Part shown: positions 8,166-15,972 of the stretch, piece after piece
How positions within the stretch are numbered: position 1 is the first letter of the stretch
Layout: every line of letters begins with the position of its first letter
NCBI GenBank assembly: GCA_902799705.1
Contig: CADCBP010000005.1
Location: 62,001 to 126,000 of the forward strand
Direction of reading: 5' to 3'
Source of the DNA: an uncultured Bacteroidales bacterium
GTDB taxonomy: Bacteria; Bacteroidota; Bacteroidia; Bacteroidales; Paludibacteraceae
Length of the DNA stretch: 64,000 nt
The notes under the pieces: model-generated
What the model saw: the letters and a program-made list of their open reading frames with translations, nothing else
What the model was told of the DNA's origin: nothing
Database searches by the model: none
Translations under genes and position numbers: made by a program

Positions 8166-8546
8166 ATGGCCAAGGTAGAACTTACAACCCCTTTCGATGA
8201 GATGTCTGGTAAACTTTCATCTAACGAACGTATCGTGATGCGCACTCGCTACGGACGCACGGAAGCTTATGCTTACCGGCATCCATATACGGGACCCATT
8301 TCCGAGAATCGAAAACCCGTCATCCACGCCTTCTCGGAAGCGGTCAAGCAATGTAAGACCGAGATGTCCGATCCGGAACGGCTTGCCTATTGGAAAGAAC
8401 GGTATATACAGTACAATAAACTTGCTAAACGCAATCCGGCGAAAGCCAACCTCCAATTCATCGGCACCAACACGGACAAGTACTACCTCACCCTCCGGGG
8501 CTTCATCATCGCCTCCCTTTCCGTCCAAATCAGAGCACGGCAATAA
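8166..8546 (+). CDS. small conserved protein, paralogue A of a three-member local family
   Basis: 126 residues, no signal peptide. The N-terminus MAKVELTTPFDEMSGKLSSN shares a pattern with the two small genes at 15973 and 16312: MA-[KH]-[VI]-E, then [ID]-[DS]-x-[MV]-x-G, a short stretch with RTRYGRT, then a predicted helical hairpin with charged and Ala/Gln-rich residues and a closing L-R/K-x-[FY] segment (LTLRGFIIA here, TLRGYAFRK in paralogue B). I cannot name a family. The first residues could be strand-rich and the second half helical, as in a small nucleic-acid or protein-binding module (inference). Confidence 0.7.
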   Translation: MAKVELTTPFDEMSGKLSSNERIVMRTRYGRTEAYAYRHPYTGPISENRKPVIHAFSEAVKQCKTEMSDPERLAYWKERYIQYNKLAKRNPAKANLQFIGTNTDKYYLTLRGFIIASLSVQIRARQ

Positions 8547-8584
8547 AAATCCCGCTTCGGCCCATCCCTGTCTATCCCTACCTA

Positions 8585-8664
8585 ATGCCTACCCCCGCCT
8601 AAATATGCCTATTCCTACATAAACATGCCTAACCCTGCCTAAACATGCCTATTCAGGCTTAAAC
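8585..8664. repeat. 20-bp tandem array (10-bp half-units)
   Basis: Four units of 20 bp with consensus ATGCCTAWYCCTGCCTAAAC, a fifth partial copy (AGGCCTA) directly after, and degenerate copies before. Within each unit the core GCCTA recurs at about 10-bp spacing. The array ends 21 bases before the -33 box of the promoter at 8686-8717. Confidence 0.85.
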
Positions 8665-8685
8665 AGGCCTATTTTTTCAAATATA

Positions 8686-8717
8686 TTTGCGTATCTCAAA
8701 AAAAAGTACTACCTTTG
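8686..8717 (+). promoter_or_regulatory. promoter of the structured leader / restriction-modification unit
   Basis: -33 TTTGC (8686-8690) and -7 TACCTTTG (8710-8717), followed by CAGCCGC. An inverted repeat (TTGCAGC, 6-base spacer, GCTGCAA) overlaps the -7 box and the start site. No other promoter is evident before the gene at 9028. Confidence 0.8.
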
Positions 8718-8723
8718 CAGCCG

Positions 8724-8965
8724 CAAAGCTGCAAATGCCAAACCGCTGTGCTCTACAGCGTAAAAAAGGGAGTACAAGTGCAAAGTGTTGCGCAAAATGA
8801 TATTATTAATTAGCGTTTGCTATTTATTCGAGATACCTCTAAAATTTGCCGATGGAAGAATGTATCACGCGAGTAAGTTCAGTGAACGTCCACTTTGTGG
8901 GCGGAACTTATGTGATACGGGTGTCGGCAAATACCTAGAGGCTTAAGGGAAGCCCATTTTTCTTT
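8724..8965 (+). ncRNA. structured RNA: stand-alone ncRNA or attenuator leader
   Basis: About 240 bases between a clear promoter and a clear terminator. A small hairpin (GCTGT/ACAGC, 8745-8759) comes first. Then a long imperfect stem: CCTCTA (8836-8841) with TAGAGG (8936-8941); ATTTGCCGA (8844-8852) with TCGGCAAAT (8924-8932); GTATCAC (8862-8868) with GTGATAC (8912-8918); TAAGTTC (8874-8880) with GAACTTA (8904-8910); apical TCCAC/GTGGG. Helices are separated by asymmetric internal loops, the largest 8853-8861 against 8919-8923. The outline recalls 6S RNA, but I see no proof of that. Because the terminator lies ahead of the restriction-modification gene and no second promoter is visible, a cis-acting attenuator is equally possible. 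The stem also reads as an open frame of 49 codons (8797-8946), overlapping a 21-codon frame (8735-8800). Confidence 0.6.
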
Positions 8966-8966
8966 T
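8940..8966 (+). terminator. intrinsic terminator after the structured RNA
   Basis: GGCTT, loop AAGGG, AAGCC, then CATTTTTCTTTT. The first two G residues are shared with the closing helix of the preceding stem, so pairing of one helix competes with the other. Confidence 0.75.
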
Positions 8967-9027
8967 GTCTCTGTATTTGCTGATTCTCGTATAGCGTATA
9001 AGTAGCGAACCATAAACAAACGCTACC

Positions 9028-12018
9028 ATGAATGAATTTATCTCCACGTATATCAAGGAGATCAATCAACTCTATCAAACCGGTTTGACGACCGAGCACT
9101 CTTTTCGTCCTGCCCTGCAACGTCTCTTACACGATTGCACAGGGTGTACTGTCATCAACGAACAAAGCCATATTGATTGTGGAGCTCCGGATCTAACTTT
9201 GCTTAGCAAACAACTGCCCATCGCTTACATTGAGGCAAAGGACCTCGAAGACGGAGACCTCGATGGACGCAAGAAAAACCGTGAGCAGTTTGATCGCTAC
9301 AAGGCTTCGCTGGACACGATTATCTTTACCGATTATCTGGATTTCCATTTGTACGAACATGGCGAATGGCAACAATCCGTTCGTTTGGCGGAGATACAGG
9401 GCAATAAGATTCGCTTGTCGGACGCAGACCGGTTTGTCTCGCTCATGGAGCATATTAAAAATGCGCGTCCGCAACGTATCACTTCTGCCTCCAAATTAGC
9501 CCAACTGATGGCAGGCAAGGCGCGTTTGTTGCGCGATATCATCGAGCAGGCACTCATCCAAGACGGCGACACACCAACCGAACTGCGTTGTTACATGGAG
9601 GACTTCCGTAAAACGCTTTTGCATGATATCACACCTAAGAAATTTGCGGATATCTACGCCCAAACGATAGCCTATGGTATGTTTGCTGCACGTCTGCATG
9701 ACGAAAGCCCGGATGATTTCTCGCGTGCAGAAGCTGCGAACCTTATTCCAAAAACCAACCCCTTCTTGCGCAAAATCTTCCAACAGATAGCCGGCTTTGA
9801 CTTGGACGAACGTATCGCGTGGATTGTAGATGACCTCGTTTCTGCATTTGCGGCTACCGATATGGAGAAGATCATGCAGGGCTTTGGGAAAGACACGCAG
9901 CAAACCGATCCCATTCTCCATTTCTACGAAGATTTCTTGTTCCAATATGACCCTGCCGCCAAGAAACAATGCGGCGTCTATTACACGCCCCAACCGGTGG
10001 TCGAGTTTATTGTGCGGGCTGTGGATGATATTTTGCGTACGGAGTTTAATCTGCCTATGGGTTTGGCAGACACCTCAAAAACGGAGGTAGAACAAGAAAT
10101 ACCGCAAGACCCCAAACATCGTAAAGAGAAAAAACTTGTTCATCGTGTGCAAGTCCTTGATCCCGCTACAGGAACAGGTACATTCCTTGCCGAGACCGTA
10201 CGACTAATCAAACGTGACCTCGGCGGACAAATGGGAGCGTGGCCGAGTTATGTTCCGGAACATCTGCGCCCTCGATTGTATGGTTTTGAACTAATGATGG
10301 CTCCTTACACGATTGCGCACATCAAACTGGATATGGAGATAGGCGTCAAGATGGATAATCGTCTAAATGTATATCTTACCAATTCGCTGGAAGAAGCCAA
10401 TATGGATTCCGGTACGCTCTTTGGCGATTATCTCGCGCAAGAAGCCAATGCCGCTTCCTGTATTAAGAAAGAGAGTCCTGTGATGATTGTCATGGGCAAT
10501 CCGCCGTATTCGGTTAGTAGCAACAACAAAGGCGGATGGATCAACCACCTGCTTGACGACTACAAAAAGAACCTTAACGAGCGCAATATACAACCCCTTT
10601 CTGATGATTATATCAAGTTCGTTCGTTTGGCACAATACTATGTCGAGCGAAACGGAGAAGGTGTGTTGGCGTATATCTGCAACAACTCGTTTATTGACGG
10701 ACTTATCCATCGTCAGATGCGTAGCGAACTGATGCGCGTCTTCGACAAAATCTACATCCTCAACTTACACGGAAATACCCGTAAGAAAGAGACCGCTCCC
10801 GATGGTAGCAAAGATGAAAATGTCTTTGACATTATGCAGGGTGTAAGTATCAATATCTTTGTCAAAAAATCCGGCAAGAGTAAAGCACCTGCAGAGGTTC
10901 GACACTTTGATTTGTACGGCTTACGAGAGTATAAATATGATTATTTGCATCGACATAATTTGCAATCTGTCAATTGGCAAATCTTAAATCCTAAAGAACC
11001 GCAATTATTCTTTGTGCCCAAAGATTTTAGCGTAGAGAAAGAATATGAAAAAGGATTTAAGGTAGATGAACTAATGAATTTATACAATAGTGGAGTTCAA
11101 ACAGAAAATGATAGTGAATTAATATCAATTAACCCTTTTAATACTCCTTTCAATAACAAATATAATTATCGTCCTTTCGATGTTAGGTACATTAATTTTG
11201 ATCTTCCCAAAATAGGAAGGCCTCGGATGAATGTAATGAGACATATGCTGAATACTAATATGGCTTTAATTGCTAAACGAGGATTTGGAAATGAACAAGC
11301 AGGTTATGGATTTGTTTCTGATAAACTTTTTGATAGGCGTGGATGGACTAATCCAGGTATGCAAGGGGCGGAATCCGTCTTCCCCCTCTACCTCTACCCT
11401 GAATCCGGCTCTCTCGACACCTCTCGCCGACCGAATCTGGATGAGCATATTTGGGCAAAGATTAATACCACCGTTGGCAAAGACACCACCCCCGAAGACA
11501 TCTTCGATTATATCTATGGTGTTTTGCATTCGCCCGCGTATCGCGCTAAATATAAGGAATTCCTAAAGGTCGATTTCCCGCGTATTCCTTACCCCAAAGA
11601 CTTAAGCGAATTTGAGCATTTCCGTTCTTTCGGCAACCAACTACGCGAGCTTCATTTGATGCACTCTGTGCCGGACCTCCATGTCACCTTCCCCGAATCC
11701 GGCTCCATGCTGGTCGAGAAAGCGGAGTTTGTTTCGTCTGTTGCGCCCGAATGGGATTCGGGCATCGGCTCTGCCGACTCTCCGTCCATTAGCCCCGAAT
11801 CTGATTCGGGCATCGGTATCGTCCGCATCAACGCCACCCAGTATTTCGCCAACGTACCCCGCGAAGCATGGGATTTCTATATCGGAGGCTACCAGCCTGC
11901 GCAAAAATGGCTCAAAGACCGCAAAGGCCGCACACTCTCCTTTGACGATATAGAGCACTACCGCAAGATTATTTCTGTCCTCATGGAGACAAAGGCGATT
12001 ATGGAACAGATAGGCTGA
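9028..12018 (+). CDS. single-chain restriction-modification protein, type ISP-like, without helicase
   Basis: 996 residues. The N-terminus has a PD-(D/E)xK nuclease pattern: GAPDLTLL (52-59) and YIEAKD with ExK at 69-71. The methyltransferase core has motif I DPATGTGTFL near 378 and catalytic motif IV NPPY near 492, as in N6-adenine enzymes. The C-terminal part, with YNYRPFDVRYINFD near 712 and a long target-recognition region, matches type ISP C-terminal domains. LlaGI-type ISP enzymes have a helicase between nuclease and methyltransferase; none is present, so cleavage is probably of type IIG style. It could cut unmodified DNA such as phage DNA. A compositionally odd, Ser/Gly-rich insert with PESGS/PESDSGIG repeats lies at about 890-930. 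Confidence 0.85.
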   Translation: MNEFISTYIKEINQLYQTGLTTEHSFRPALQRLLHDCTGCTVINEQSHIDCGAPDLTLLSKQLPIAYIEAKDLEDGDLDGRKKNREQFDRYKASLDTIIFTDYLDFHLYEHGEWQQSVRLAEIQGNKIRLSDADRFVSLMEHIKNARPQRITSASKLAQLMAGKARLLRDIIEQALIQDGDTPTELRCYMEDFRKTLLHDITPKKFADIYAQTIAYGMFAARLHDESPDDFSRAEAANLIPKTNPFLRKIFQQIAGFDLDERIAWIVDDLVSAFAATDMEKIMQGFGKDTQQTDPILHFYEDFLFQYDPAAKKQCGVYYTPQPVVEFIVRAVDDILRTEFNLPMGLADTSKTEVEQEIPQDPKHRKEKKLVHRVQVLDPATGTGTFLAETVRLIKRDLGGQMGAWPSYVPEHLRPRLYGFELMMAPYTIAHIKLDMEIGVKMDNRLNVYLTNSLEEANMDSGTLFGDYLAQEANAASCIKKESPVMIVMGNPPYSVSSNNKGGWINHLLDDYKKNLNERNIQPLSDDYIKFVRLAQYYVERNGEGVLAYICNNSFIDGLIHRQMRSELMRVFDKIYILNLHGNTRKKETAPDGSKDENVFDIMQGVSINIFVKKSGKSKAPAEVRHFDLYGLREYKYDYLHRHNLQSVNWQILNPKEPQLFFVPKDFSVEKEYEKGFKVDELMNLYNSGVQTENDSELISINPFNTPFNNKYNYRPFDVRYINFDLPKIGRPRMNVMRHMLNTNMALIAKRGFGNEQAGYGFVSDKLFDRRGWTNPGMQGAESVFPLYLYPESGSLDTSRRPNLDEHIWAKINTTVGKDTTPEDIFDYIYGVLHSPAYRAKYKEFLKVDFPRIPYPKDLSEFEHFRSFGNQLRELHLMHSVPDLHVTFPESGSMLVEKAEFVSSVAPEWDSGIGSADSPSISPESDSGIGIVRINATQYFANVPREAWDFYIGGYQPAQKWLKDRKGRTLSFDDIEHYRKIISVLMETKAIMEQIG
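11690..11815. repeat. palindromic CCGAATC/GATTCGG words inside the restriction-modification gene
   Basis: Copies of CCCCGAATC and its complement GATTCGGG are scattered here, with the flanking string GATTCGGGCATCGG twice; another CTGAATCCGGCTC lies at 11399-11411. They encode PESGS and DSGIG segments that look inserted into the recognition domain. Confidence 0.6.
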
Positions 12019-12043
12019 CCCAACCGAAGGAGCATACCTAACC

Positions 12044-12073
12044 GCGGCACTTTCATCCCAGTGCCGCGTATTT
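12044..12073 (+). terminator. terminator after the restriction-modification gene
   Basis: Perfect 8-bp stem GCGGCACT / AGTGCCGC with an 8-base loop, followed by GTATTTTG. It starts 26 bases after the stop codon. Confidence 0.75.
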
Positions 12074-12516
12074 TGTCTATTGTCCCACATGTCATGAGGC
12101 TTTTCGTCCCCTGCTCGTAGCGTAAGACGCGAGTTCTTTCTTCATTTATTCCAAGCGTTTATCAAACGATGCGCATTTCTTTGTATGTTCATTCCGTCCA
12201 AATTCAATTTGGACATCCGACCTCCTTCGTAACTACTCTGGGCATCTGCTCGGAGTTTTTATCGATAAGTAACCCTTAAAAACACAAAAAAACCAAACAA
12301 AATGCCGTATTTTGTAGAAAAGTTACAAAAATATGCATTTTTTTTGAAAAATATTTGCACAATTCAAAAATTAGTTGTAATTTTGCAGCGATTTTACAAA
12401 ATTGGCATGGAAAATAGAATTTTTAGTAACTCAAAATAGCGGAAACCACACCTTAATATAAATATATAACATCTAGAAAAAATCAATCATACACATAACC
12501 CATAAAAACAAACAAC
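12068..12516. other. intergenic region before the AAA15 operon
   Basis: No gene found. It contains a perfect 19-bp palindrome with a one-base centre (GTCCAAATT C AATTTGGAC, 12196-12214), a weak hairpin followed by five T (12236-12260), the promoter at 12354-12385, and an A+T-rich leader of about 125 bases. Confidence 0.7.
12354..12385 (+). promoter_or_regulatory. promoter of the AAA15/DUF4417 operon
   Basis: -33 TTTGC (12354-12358) and -7 TAATTTTG (12378-12385), followed by CAGCG. The five genes up to 15673 follow with gaps of 21 bases or less, so this is probably their only promoter. Confidence 0.75.
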
Positions 12517-13797
12517 ATGGACAAGAACCCTGAAAATTTATTGTTAGCAATCGAATTGGAAAACATCTATTCCATTCGCGATACGGTGCGGATTGACTTC
12601 CGTGCTGCTAACATTAAAACAAAACAGGCAAAAATGTTATCGGACAACATTTTTGTCTGGAACAAACAGAAGATTCTGAAAACTATCGGACTCTTTGGAC
12701 CAAATGCGGCGGGCAAATCGAATATCATCCAGGCTATCCGATTCTGCTGCCAACTCATTCTCGATTGCCTCATACACAATGAAGGCACTACGTTTAATTT
12801 TCGCCCCTTTAAATTTGAGGGGTATGATCAAAAACCTTCCCGCTTCTTTATTAATTTCGTATGTGACGGTGTGGAATATGAGTATCAATATACACTCACA
12901 CGCGACGAAATAAAAACGGAAAGTCTTTATTTCTACTCTTCGAACCATCGACGCTCGCTTATCTTTGAGCGCGTCGGAGACATCTACCATTACGGAACAA
13001 AAGCCCCTATTGTGCGTCCCAAAGACGTAGAGATGAACACATCACGAAAAAATTTATTCCTTACGCGGGCAAGTTCTATGGATCGTGCTCTATTGAAAAG
13101 CTTATACAAGTTCTTCCTTAGCACTTTCCTGTTGCATCTTCGCGACCCTAAAGAGACTTTCACGGACGAATATTTAAACAAGAACAAACCGCTAATTCTT
13201 GAATTCTTGCGCATATGCGATAGCGACATTTGCGATATCGCGGTCCGCAATACCGTCGTTCAAAATCCGATTACGGTCACTATTGACGACCACGTTGTCC
13301 CACAAGAACCTTTCAGCTTTAGACAAATCATTACTTTCCATAAAGCGAATCCGGATGTCGCGTTTAATTTTGAAACGGAAGAATCGGACGGAACAAAGCA
13401 ATTGTTCAAACTTATTCACCGTCTAATCGACGTCCATGACAATGGAAAATCACTCATCCTGGATGAGTTTGACAGAAGTGCACATATCCGCATGGCTGAG
13501 TTTGTGCTTAACTATATCCACGCCTCTGAATCTTCACAACTCCTTTTCTCCTCGCACAATGTACGACTGATTGACATGAAGCGTTTCCGCAAAGACCAAA
13601 TCATCTTTGTGGAGAAAGACGATAGAGGTGCAACAAGCGTCAAACCCATGGTGGACTTTAAGGATTTCCGTGAGAATATGGATGCAGTTAAGGCATACAT
13701 TAATGGCTATTTTGGAGCTGTTCCTTGTATAGAAACATCCGTACACGTGCTTAAGCAAATAATTAAAGAGCAACAGCAATATGACAGCCTCGCGTAA
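12517..13797 (+). CDS. AAA15-family ATPase (COG1106-like), probable defence protein
   Basis: 426 residues. Walker A is GPNAAGKSN near residue 66, the form typical of SMC/OLD-like AAA15 ATPases. The C-terminal half has ESDGTKQLFKL (signature region near 290), Walker B SLILDEFD near 310 and a switch histidine in LLFSSHN near 342. Proteins of this group pair with RloB-like partners in AbiL-type abortive infection and related systems. Here the next gene overlaps it by 17 bases and could be such a partner, though degenerate. It heads a compact five-gene operon in an accessory region next to a restriction-modification gene. Defence is inferred from family and context. Confidence 0.75.
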   Translation: MDKNPENLLLAIELENIYSIRDTVRIDFRAANIKTKQAKMLSDNIFVWNKQKILKTIGLFGPNAAGKSNIIQAIRFCCQLILDCLIHNEGTTFNFRPFKFEGYDQKPSRFFINFVCDGVEYEYQYTLTRDEIKTESLYFYSSNHRRSLIFERVGDIYHYGTKAPIVRPKDVEMNTSRKNLFLTRASSMDRALLKSLYKFFLSTFLLHLRDPKETFTDEYLNKNKPLILEFLRICDSDICDIAVRNTVVQNPITVTIDDHVVPQEPFSFRQIITFHKANPDVAFNFETEESDGTKQLFKLIHRLIDVHDNGKSLILDEFDRSAHIRMAEFVLNYIHASESSQLLFSSHNVRLIDMKRFRKDQIIFVEKDDRGATSVKPMVDFKDFRENMDAVKAYINGYFGAVPCIETSVHVLKQIIKEQQQYDSLA

Positions 13798-14107
13798 ATC
13801 ACAACCAGCGCACAAGTTAAGGGTGCCACACATCATCTTCTGTATAGGCGACGAGGCTGCCTTATATGCTTCCTCGCTTATGCAGAAGAATAGATGTAAC
13901 TACCGCATAGTAGTGGTGCCCGATAGAGGGTATATAACTGCCCAACGTATTAGACAACATCGTGCTGAATTGCAGATTTCGCAGACTATCATCATCCCGC
14001 TTCTTATGGCGGAGAATCACACGCTGTATCAAATAATGTATGATAAAAAATCAAAAGAAATTAAATGCTTGGATTGTATCTTATATGAATATAAATTAGT
14101 CAGTTAA
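13781..14107 (+). CDS. small protein, possibly degenerate RloB-like partner of the AAA15 ATPase
   Basis: 108 residues starting inside the end of the ATPase gene. RloB proteins open with a strand and CEG-x-x-TE-x-x-Y, a TOPRIM-like acidic motif. At the same place this protein has IIFCIGDEAALYASSL, so the first glutamate is replaced by isoleucine. The strand VVVPDRGYITA follows, then a helix and a strand (QTIIIPLL). RloB proteins are usually about 200 residues, so this is short. It may be a truncated or inactive form or an unrelated fold. The overlap argues for translational coupling with the ATPase. Confidence 0.5.
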   Translation: MTASRKSQPAHKLRVPHIIFCIGDEAALYASSLMQKNRCNYRIVVVPDRGYITAQRIRQHRAELQISQTIIIPLLMAENHTLYQIMYDKKSKEIKCLDCILYEYKLVS

Positions 14108-14128
14108 ATAACGCCAAACCTCCTTTTT

Positions 14129-14848
14129 ATGAAAATGATTATTTGTAATGAACCGGAACTATTCGACGACACTCCTTACCGGAAGTGGCACCCGAATGAA
14201 ACGCTAGCCGAACTAAGGCATACGCGTCGACGTAAATTATCTTATCAAAATATTAACCTATCTGCAGGGATGACCTTCGTCGGAAAGCACGAACTACCGG
14301 AAGTAAAACCATATATAGGTGACGTACCGATGATCCTAACGCCCTATACAATGAAGGATACGGGCGATGCGCGCGGGGCTATTCACTTTTTTGTGGACGA
14401 TTATAGATTTTCCGGAATGTATATGTGGGGAAATCTGGCCCATTTTACGGCGCAAGTGAGCCGTTATCGAACTGTGATAGCACCCGATTTCTCCCTTTAC
14501 CTCGACCAATCGCGAACATTGAATTTATTTCAATTGTATCAAAATCGAGTGGTAACGGCCGCATGGCAACAACAGGGATTAAAGGTCATCCCGTCTGTCA
14601 GCTGGGGAAACGCAGAGTCATTCGATTATTGTTTTGAAGGGCTGCCTCAAAATAGTGTATTAGCCATTGGAGGCCTGGGAAATTCCCACCATCAGTCAAT
14701 GATTGAATTATGGGAATATGGAGTGCACAAGACAATCGAGCATTTGCAGCCTATAGCGCTCATCATATACGGCGCACCCAAACGACTGGAATTACCGGTT
14801 AAGACTTATTATTTTAAAAGTTTTATAAACACTAGATTTAGACATTAA
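14129..14848 (+). CDS. DUF4417-family protein
   Basis: 239 residues. I recognise the DUF4417 pattern: HFFVDDYRFSGMYMWG (about 88-103), then TVIAPDFSLYLDQSRTL, WQQQGLKVIPSVSWGN and GLPQNSVLAIGGLGN. The conserved Asp/Tyr/Trp residues are in place. The biochemical role of the family is unknown to me; I recall it in mobile and prophage-like regions. No signal peptide. It starts 21 bases after the small RloB-like gene and is followed after two bases by the next gene, as third member of the operon. Confidence 0.75.
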   Translation: MKMIICNEPELFDDTPYRKWHPNETLAELRHTRRRKLSYQNINLSAGMTFVGKHELPEVKPYIGDVPMILTPYTMKDTGDARGAIHFFVDDYRFSGMYMWGNLAHFTAQVSRYRTVIAPDFSLYLDQSRTLNLFQLYQNRVVTAAWQQQGLKVIPSVSWGNAESFDYCFEGLPQNSVLAIGGLGNSHHQSMIELWEYGVHKTIEHLQPIALIIYGAPKRLELPVKTYYFKSFINTRFRH

Positions 14849-14850
14849 CT

Positions 14851-15294
14851 ATGGGAGGACAAAACTATTACAAAGCCGAAGGTGGCTTTTCACAGTATCT
14901 CTATCAACATGTGGGGGATGTTATAGAATATAATGGCATTCACGCCAAGGTGATTGAATATGTCGGAACAAAAGATCACCACGAGGGTTTGCCCTACTAT
15001 AGCAATACATCCGACATGTATCTAAAGATAGCGGATAATCAAACCTATGTAGAGAAAGCTATCGTCTATGTGGATAGACATGCTGCTTTTGAGCTTGATT
15101 GGGGACATCCACATACTAATAAGAAAGGAAATGGACAATCCTTCGACGTTGGAGTGGTCCACGTGCATGAATTGGAGATATTTGGCAATTCTGTACGTAG
15201 AAAGCAAACAGACGCTCGATTCATGACTGCTGCAGAAATTAAGAAGTATGGAAAGATACTGAAAAAAGCATATTCACAAATTAAATTCAAATAA
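14851..15294 (+). CDS. unrecognised protein with a conserved-looking His/Asp-rich core
   Basis: 147 residues, cytosolic. The centre carries ELDWGHPHTN (about 87-96) and VVHVHELE (about 109-116), a cluster of histidines and acids that looks like a metal or catalytic site, preceded by the strand IVYVDRHAAF. The C-terminus is basic (EIKKYGKILKKAYSQIKFK). I do not recognise a family. Size, histidine cluster and the acidic protein encoded one base downstream recall toxin-immunity pairs, but this is only context. It starts two bases after the DUF4417 stop codon. Confidence 0.6.
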   Translation: MGGQNYYKAEGGFSQYLYQHVGDVIEYNGIHAKVIEYVGTKDHHEGLPYYSNTSDMYLKIADNQTYVEKAIVYVDRHAAFELDWGHPHTNKKGNGQSFDVGVVHVHELEIFGNSVRRKQTDARFMTAAEIKKYGKILKKAYSQIKFK

Positions 15295-15295
15295 T

Positions 15296-15673
15296 ATGAA
15301 AGAGAAAGTAAATCAGTTATCCCAAGAGGATGTTCAACTGTTTGCCTCAATGGAAGGGCACTACCTGTCTGAAGAAGAGCGTGTCTTCTTTGAAACGATG
15401 AAGTATAAGGAGGAATATGAACTTGCTCCAATGAACGATTTGTTACTTGTGGAGGCTGATAACGAAGACAACTTATATTTCATTCGCATCTATGCAGATG
15501 AGTATGAGGTAGGATTGGGCGCAACAAAAAAACATTTCCAGTCGTTAAAAGAGGCATTAGAGACGGAACTCTCTAAAATCGGAATGCCGGCAGAGTATGG
15601 TACTTTTGGCGAATGGTTACGTCAGAGAAACTATAAGGGAATTAATTATGATGGGAACATCAATTTGCATTGA
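15296..15673 (+). CDS. small acidic protein, last gene of the AAA15/DUF4417 operon
   Basis: 125 residues, rich in Glu and Asp, predicted helical at the start (about 1-45), then a strand pair around LLLVEADNEDNLYFIRIYADE and a helix (FQSLKEALETELSKIG). No motif recognised. It begins one base after the previous stop codon. Acidic immunity proteins often follow basic toxins in this arrangement, so it may neutralise the product of 14851-15294; nothing in the sequence proves it. Confidence 0.6.
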   Translation: MKEKVNQLSQEDVQLFASMEGHYLSEEERVFFETMKYKEEYELAPMNDLLLVEADNEDNLYFIRIYADEYEVGLGATKKHFQSLKEALETELSKIGMPAEYGTFGEWLRQRNYKGINYDGNINLH

Positions 15674-15938
15674 AACAACGTAAAGCTTCACGATTGGTCG
15701 TAATCGTCTGCATGCCTATGATTGTATAAACTGCCGCATGTTCCGCACTGCAATGGCACGATGTCGCTTACATCGGTTAACATTAAGCACCAGAGGTTCA
15801 CAGCTCTGTTAGAAAAAGGTACAAAACATGTTTAACCAAAATTGTCTTATATGGTTACACATTTACTTTAATCTTCTAATAAGCCATTGAACCTGAAAAC
15901 CAAACTATATTATAAAATTTATTTATTTTCCTTCCGAC

Positions 15939-15967
15939 CCCAAGGCGGAAGTAAAGAAATCCTTGGG
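15939..15967 (+). promoter_or_regulatory. hairpin covering the ribosome binding region of the 15973 gene
   Basis: CCCAAGG (15939-15945) can pair with CCTTGGG (15961-15967), and the 3' arm with GGGAAG sits five bases before the ATG. Folding would hide the likely ribosome binding site. The rest of the 299-base gap from 15674 shows no gene or clear promoter. Confidence 0.45.
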
Positions 15968-15972
15968 AAGTT

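Noticed and set aside
8724..8965. tmRNA, RNase P RNA or SRP RNA
   Set aside because: No tRNA-like ends, no conserved RNase P core, no GGAA-capped SRP hairpin; only a 6S-like outline remains possible.
12517..15673. Retron or Septu (PtuAB) system
   Set aside because: No reverse transcriptase, and the small partner genes lack an HNH motif as in PtuB.
15674..15938. Short frame MSLTSVNIKHQRF... around 15762
   Set aside because: About 20 codons without ribosome binding site; no match to anything known.
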